A stretch of DNA of 20,124 nucleotides from assembly GCA_013306675.1 (NCBI GenBank), contig JABLUY010000395.1:1-20124 (forward strand). Reading direction: 5' to 3'. The DNA is from Thraustochytrium sp. TN22 (lineage: Eukaryota > Sar > Bigyra > Thraustochytrida > Thraustochytriidae). Numbering within the stretch: position 1 is the stretch's first letter; each line of letters begins with the position of its first letter. Below, piece after piece: positions 15,817 to 20,124 of the stretch. The notes below the pieces were generated by a model, which did no database searches, was not told where the DNA came from, and saw nothing but the letters and a program-made list of their open reading frames with translations. The position numbers and the translations under genes were made by a program.

Positions 15817-16303
15817 GGTGATGCTGATCAGCACCTTTCCCTCCGCGGCCAGCGAGCGGGCGCACGGCGCGCGCCTGCGAGCGGGCGCCTGTGGCCCGAC
15901 CGGCTGCGCCACGCCGCGCCGCGCCCGCTCGCCACGCTGCGACTGCACTCGCTCGCTTTCCTTCGCCTGCCACTGGTAGCCATGGGGTTTTGGGCTGCGA
16001 CGGGACCACCACACAGGCGATACATAACGTTAACCATGACGAGGCAAGCGGAAGTCAAGCAGAAGCAAGCGTACGGGTAGGATAAAAAAAGGGAGTTCCC
16101 ACTGGCATTGTCGTCAACGCTTGACCATTTACGAGAAGCGAAGTGTGTCATTCATTGGAGTGAGTGACTTGCCCTGGCAACTTGAAAGCCGGGCATGCAT
16201 GTCATCAGAAGCAGTAGCAGGAGTAGACACGCCACCAGCACCAGCATCAGCACCAGCACTGGCACCTGACACCAGCCAGCACTCGGAACAGTCAGCGTTC
16301 GCA
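15817..16303. other. Spacer upstream of ARM gene 2 and downstream of the PUR gene
   Basis: The ARM gene 2 promoter/leader and the PUR gene 3' UTR lie here. The ARM 2 frame stays open up to 16014 but has no ATG in that extension. A run GATAAAAAAAGGGAG is at 16080-16094. A CAGCAC-type repeat lies at 16231-16263 on the PUR side. No gene was seen. Confidence 0.5.
16231..16263. repeat. (CAGCAC)n-type repeat in the PUR gene 3' flank
   Basis: GCCACCAGCACCAGCATCAG and following CACCAGCACTGG form an imperfect hexanucleotide repeat about 40-70 bases past the PUR gene stop. Confidence 0.7.
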
Positions 16304-17679
16304 TCATGACGCGGCGCTCGTACTAGGATCTGTCGTGGCGGCAGGGGCGGCGGCGGCGGCGGCCGCCGTCGCATGATCAACGAGGGCGCAGAACTCGTCG
16401 AGGACCTGGCGAAGGGCTATTAGGCAGACGGTGGGCAGCGCGACAGAAGTACGGCCGTGCTGGCCGGCCTCGGCGATGCGCAGGAATCGGCCGTGCGGGC
16501 CCTGCATGAGGTCGAGGAAGAATAGCTTGCGGTTCTTGGACTTGAAGGAGCGGCCAAGGACGGAGTGCGGGCGCGGCTTGGCGGCGCCATGGTCTGACTT
16601 GGCGGCGCCGGCAGCTGCAGCCCCCGGCGCGAGCTGCGGGGCCGAGGTGGCCTCGAGACCGGCGACGTGCGGGTCGGCGTCGCCGGCCTCGATGGCTGCG
16701 AGCAGCGCGCTGAGCGGCTGCAGCAAGTCCTGGGGCAGCATGACGGTCTCGCGCGTGTGGTTGGGCTTGATCTGCGCGATCTTTAGCGTACGACCGTAGT
16801 CGTTCTCTTGCAGGTCGAGGAAGAAGCGGCGGTAGTCCGCCTGAATGGCGCGCGAGGCCAGCACTGTCTTGCGCATGGAGGCGGCGCTGGTCTGGTGCGG
16901 CGCGGCATCCGGCGCATGATCGGCGCGGCCCTGGGGCTGGGTCGCAGGGGCAGGCGCAGGCGCAGGCGCAGGGGCAGGCGCAGGCGCAGGCGAGGGCGCC
17001 GCTGCCTCCTCGGGCGCGGGCACAGGCTCGCCGCTGGCGGCGGGCGCCGCCGGGCGGTCCCTGGACGCGGAGGTGGAGGCCTGGCTTGTGCCTGGGGGCG
17101 CGAGCGTGACAACCGCCGAGGCCTCGTCAAAAGCGGGCATGTCGGCGACGAGCTCCTCGAAGAGGCGCTTCGTCTGCAGCCAGCCCGGCTCAGGCAGCAC
17201 GACGACGGAGCGACCGCGCGCAGCCTGCGCCTCCGCGACCTTGATGTACCGGCCCCGCTGCGGGTTGTGGATGACGTCAATGTAGTACTTTTTCGTGCCG
17301 ACGTCGTCGTAGCGCGACGCCATGACGCCGCGGTTGACCTCGTCGTACTGCAGCTTGTCGAAGTCGCCGTTGACCGCGGCCAGCAGCAGGCCGCGCAGCG
17401 TGCGGAAGACGCGCGGCGCGATGAGCACGGTCGACCGGCTGCGGCTGGCGCTCACCTCCGTCAGCTTCAGGTACTGCCCGCGCGCGTTCTCGCGCACGTC
17501 GAAAAAGTACTGCCGGTTGTTGACGGCCAGCAGCTTGCTCCACAGGTCGTCGCGCGGCCGCTGCGCCTGCTGCTGCGCCTGCTGCTGCGGTTTGCGCCGC
17601 GGCCGTGGCTGGCCCTGCGCTGCCGCCGGCGCTGCCGCTGCCGCCGGCGGCGCCGGCGCCGCCTCCGTCGTCGTCGTCC

Positions 17680-17711
<32 letters not shown>

Positions 17712-17872
17712 TCGCCGGCGTCCTCCGCGGCGTCCTCCTGCGCCGGCATCGCCTGCGAGTGCTCGAGCGGCTGGTCGGCCGGCGGCGCCTCCGCCGGCGG
17801 CGCCTTGTTCTGCGCGGCCTCGAGCGCGGCCGCGCCGCCGCGCTCCGGCTCGCCCTCCGTCGCGCTCGCCAT
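16304..17872 (-). CDS. Pur-alpha-like protein with four PUR repeats
   Basis: PUR proteins bind purine-rich single-stranded DNA and RNA and act in transcription and RNA transport. The frame is open to a TTG at 17941; the first ATG, at 17872, gives 522 residues. After a low-complexity Ala/Pro/Gln N terminus (1-107) come four PUR repeats, each with the signature aromatic-rich strand and G-(Q/R)-(Y/F/T)-(L/I)-(K/R): repeat 1 at about 113-168 (RQYFFDVRENARGQYLKLTEV), repeat 2 at 185-245 (KKYYIDVIHNPQRGRYIKVAE), repeat 3 at 336-395 (RRFFLDLQENDYGRTLKIAQ) and repeat 4 at 437-500 (RKLFFLDLMQGPHGRFLRIAE). Canonical Pur-alpha has three. Repeat 3 resembles canonical repeat III. A (Pro-Ala)n linker at 293-310 joins the pairs. 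The start lacks a purine at -3 but has G at +4. DNA or RNA targets cannot be told from sequence. Confidence 0.9.
16944..16993. repeat. (GGCGCA)n coding repeat, Pro-Ala linker
   Basis: Hexanucleotide units GGCGCA/GGGGCA encode the alternating Pro-Ala linker between PUR repeats 2 and 3. The length should be polymorphic without breaking the frame. Confidence 0.85.
17680..17709. repeat. (GCC)n coding microsatellite, polyalanine
   Basis: About ten GCC-type triplets in the N-terminal low-complexity region of the PUR protein encode a run of nine or more Ala. Confidence 0.85.
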
Positions 17873-18153
17873 GCGCCCGCGCGCCGCGCCCGCGCTCCGG
17901 ATCGCGCCGCCGCGCCGCCGCCCGCTGCTCTGCCGCGCCAAGCGGTGGCGGCTAGCTGCGGCTGGCCGGCCTCACCAACCTGGATTTTTGCAGTGGCGCG
18001 CGGCGCGAGTCGGCCGGTCGATCGCAGCCCGGGTCGCCCGGGACCCCTGGCCGCATTGCGCCGCGCGGCGCTGGGCGCGGCGGCGGAGGCCGGCGCCTCG
18101 GAGTGCGGCCGCTGCGCCTACCTGCGACCTGGGCCGTCACCGCTTGGTGTGTA

Positions 18154-18193
18154 GGGTAGAGCGAGAGCTGCTTGAGTAGAGCGAGAGCTGCTC
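18154..18193. repeat. 20-bp tandem repeat upstream of the PUR gene
   Basis: Two adjacent 20-base units, GGGTAGAGCGAGAGCTGCTT and GAGTAGAGCGAGAGCTGCTC, differ at two positions. They lie about 280-320 bases upstream of the PUR ATG and share a core with the duplicated promoter copies near 6420 and 6745. Confidence 0.85.
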
Positions 18194-18909
18194 GATCTCA
18201 GATGGTCGTGGTCGGAGCTCAAGAGATCATGAAGAACGTGGAGGTGCCTGCGAGAGGCTTTGCGTCGAGAGGAGCCACCCGGCTGGCCACTAATGTTTGG
18301 CAAGGCGCGGTGTCCGTGGGCAAGATTGATCCAGCGCAAGGTGGTTAGTGTACCAGGTATCCAAGTTTTTGTTTCTTCGCCAGGAGTCGCAGCACCCAGC
18401 CCCTGGCCACCCCGACGACAGCCTTCCGCCAGCCAGGTCGCCACCGGCCGCAAGGCCTTTTCACAGTCAGACAGACATCGACCGATCTCGGGCCGATCTC
18501 CGCTCGCACCGACCGCGTCTCTTCCGTCCAAGAGCGTTTGACTGGCCTTTGCCGTGGCTCCCGGCCGCTGCGAAGATCAGATCACCGGTCTGCAACCACA
18601 ACAAGCTCTGCAGAAGCTCTGCCTCGCCCGCGAGATCCTCCCCTCGCCTCTCTTTCAGAGACCCTCACCAGGCTGCTGCAGCGCTGCTGCAGCTTGCCTA
18701 GCCTCCTCGGCACGCCGGCCGGGAGGTAGTACGGGTACCAGGAGCACCTCCGCCACTGCACCGCAGCACCGCAGTCCGCACCGAAGCCGCCGGAATTCAG
18801 CTCGAGCAGGACCGCGAGCGAGCCCAGGTCGCGCACGGCGAGCAGCTCCCCCGTCCTGGCAGGCAGGGCCGCGCCGCAAAACATCGTCGCTGTCGCCGCC
18901 GCCGTCCGG

Positions 18910-18940
<31 letters not shown>
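18910..18940. repeat. (GTCGCC)n hexanucleotide repeat
   Basis: About five GTCGCC units in tandem in the non-coding right region. Confidence 0.85.
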
Positions 18941-19730
18941 CGCGGGCGGCGCGGCAGGGCAGCGCGCGGCGGGCGCCCGCGGCGCGCGAACCGGGCGTGC
19001 GCGGCGGGAAAAAGCGAGCCGCGCGGGCGCGGCATCGCACGGCGCGGGACCGTGGCGGCGAGCGCGCGCGGCGCGGCGGCGAGCAGCGCAGCCTCGGCCG
19101 CCGGCGGCGTCGAGGCCGGCGCGGCGGCGCCGGAGGCCGCCGCGCGGAGGCCGCCGCGGCGGGAGCCAGGCGGCAGCGCCGCAGCGGGGCGGAGAAGGCG
19201 CGGCAGGCCGCGCAGCGCAGCGCAGCGCCGCAGCGAGCGGGCTCGCGCGCCTGCTTTGTGCCTCAGCGCGCCGACGGGCGCCCGAGCCGCCGCCGCCGGG
19301 CGAGGCTTGGCGCGGCGCGCGGGCGCGGCCCGGCGAGGCTTGGCGCGCCTGCCGCGGCAGCGCAGCAGAGCCGAGCGGCGAGCGGGCGGCCGCGGACCGC
19401 CGGCTGGGCTAGACAGCGCCGCCGGCCGAGCCGGCCGGGCTGGGCGCGGCGTCCGTGGCGCAAGCCTCCAACTTCAAAGCGCATCCTCCTGCCCCCGCTC
19501 GGCAGCTGGCGCGCGCGCGCGCGGGCGGCCGGCGGGCGGGAAGCGAGCGGCGCAGCGCGGCGCAGCGCGGCGCGGCGCAGCAAAGCGCAGGCGTCGCGGC
19601 GCGGCGGGGTGCGTGCGGCGGATCGCGCGCGGCGCGGCGGCGCCAGGCTGGGCCTCGTCGGTGTCGGCGGCGGCGTCATCCTCGATCGCAGTTCAAACGC
19701 CGCTCAGCTCCGCGCGCGCAGCCGGCGAGC

Positions 19731-19753
19731 GCAGGCAGGCAGGCAGGCAGGCC
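19731..19753. repeat. (GCAG)n tetranucleotide repeat
   Basis: Five GCAG-type units in a row (GCAGGCAGGCAGGCAGGCAG) in the GC-rich right region. Confidence 0.85.
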
Positions 19754-19850
19754 GGGCGGCGCGCGCGCGCGCGGCCGCTTTCCCGCGCAACGCGGCGCGT
19801 CTCGGCGCGGCGCGCCTCGCCTCGCCTCGGCGCGGTAGCCAGCCGGCGCC

Positions 19851-19871
19851 AGCTAGCTAGCTAGGCTAGCT
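19851..19871. repeat. (AGCT)n / AGCTAG cluster
   Basis: AGCTAGCTAGCTAGGCTAGC, a self-complementary tetranucleotide run. It stands out in an otherwise G/C-dominated stretch and shares the TAGCTAG word found after three stop codons elsewhere in the window. Confidence 0.8.
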
Positions 19872-20032
19872 CCAAGCAGGCAGCAGCCCGCAAGTAGCGA
19901 GCGAGCGCGCGGGAAACAGCGCCGGCAGCGGCCGGCAAGGGCCCGGCCGCGCGCGCAAGTGGGGAATCGCGGCGCGCAAGGGCGCGGCGGCGGTGGCGGC
20001 GCTGCTGGGCGTGACGCGCGGCGGCAGGCAGC

Positions 20033-20058
20033 GAGGCAGGCAGGCAGGCGGCAGGCGG
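20033..20058. repeat. (GGCA)n repeat near right edge
   Basis: GAGGCAGGCAGGCAGGCGG followed by CAGGCGGG, a short tetranucleotide repeat of the same kind as the one at 19731. Confidence 0.8.
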
Positions 20059-20124
20059 GCAAGCTCGAGGGGCGCGCGGCGCGGCGGCGGCGGCGCGGCG
20101 GCGGCGCGGGCGGCGCCGGCGGGC

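Larger units (their letters stand above)
17873..20124. other. GC-rich non-coding region upstream of the PUR gene to the right edge
   Basis: No supportable gene is seen in 2.25 kb. The part at 18130-18850 is of moderate GC; from about 18890 onwards the sequence is dominated by GCG, GGC and CGCG with simple repeats. Open frames, including one of 436 codons on + (18554-19864) and one of 137 codons on - (18118-18531), lack recognisable domains, and the long one is mostly Arg/Ala/Gly/Pro. The composition resembles the leader of ATP synthase d (7000-7330), so the right end may be the promoter and leader of a + strand gene lying beyond the window. The PUR promoter must lie in the left part. Confidence 0.5.

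Noticed and set aside
15817-16014. N-terminal extension of ARM protein 2 from a GTG
   Set aside because: A GTG start is not expected in a nuclear gene; the 66 extra residues have no ARM pattern, and the ATG at 15816 has an excellent context. The same reasoning applies to ARM protein 1 (GTG at 12450) and the PUR protein (TTG at 17941).
17978-18122. 5'-UTR intron of the PUR gene (donor CGCAG|GTAGGC on -, acceptor AAATCCAG)
   Set aside because: The donor is weak, no clear branch site or pyrimidine tract is present, and competing sites are equally plausible.
16808-18154. 448-codon + strand open frame
   Set aside because: It is antisense to the PUR gene and consists largely of Arg runs from GCC/CGC triplets.
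18118-18531. 137-codon - strand open frame upstream of the PUR gene
   Set aside because: Its composition is more even than other shadows, but no domain or family resemblance is seen and it lies where the PUR promoter is expected. It is left as unsupported rather than excluded.
18554-19864. 436-codon + strand open frame
   Set aside because: It is almost entirely Arg, Ala, Gly, Ser and Pro, reads through simple repeats, and has no recognisable motif. High GC explains the lack of stops.

Overview
The window looks like nuclear DNA of a GC-rich, intron-poor unicellular eukaryote. Evidence: it encodes a nuclear-type mitochondrial ATP synthase subunit d with a presequence-like N terminus, an MSH3-type mismatch-repair protein with a PCNA-binding motif, an augmin (HAUS3-like) subunit, a PUR-repeat nucleic-acid-binding protein and a Roc-COR-TIR protein. 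Genes are long, mostly uninterrupted, and separated by 0.2-1.2 kb of non-coding DNA with microsatellites. A stramenopile or another protist alga/heterotroph fits this mix, but the sequence alone does not prove the lineage. Because GC is so high, stop codons are rare and many long antisense open frames are compositional shadows.

Layout: (1) the 3' part of a Roc-COR-TIR gene, + strand, up to 1910; (2) a 0.9 kb convergent spacer; (3) MSH3, - strand, 2828-6253; (4) a 1.2 kb divergent promoter region 6254-7442 containing a tandem duplication of about 306 bp and a probable 5'-UTR intron; (5) ATP synthase subunit d, + strand, 7443-7952; (6) a HAUS3-like augmin subunit, - strand, 8141-9763; (7) two tandem, same-strand paralogues made of armadillo-like repeats, - strand, 10216-12351 and 12760-15816, with repeat-expanded tails and a shared C-terminal SWLxxLQxR motif; (8) a protein with four PUR repeats, - strand, 16304-17872; (9) about 2.2 kb of very GC-rich DNA with simple repeats and no supportable gene up to the right edge.

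The genes do not form a pathway or operon: DNA repair, respiration, mitotic spindle, nucleic-acid binding and a putative signalling/immune protein sit side by side, as is usual for nuclear chromosomes. I do not see a defence island or a co-operating multi-gene novel system. The most unusual items are the tandem ARM-repeat pair, the four-PUR protein, the Roc-COR-TIR architecture and the duplicated promoter between MSH3 and ATP synthase d. For three genes I moved the start to an internal ATG, because the longest open frame begins at GTG or TTG, which is not expected in a eukaryote.
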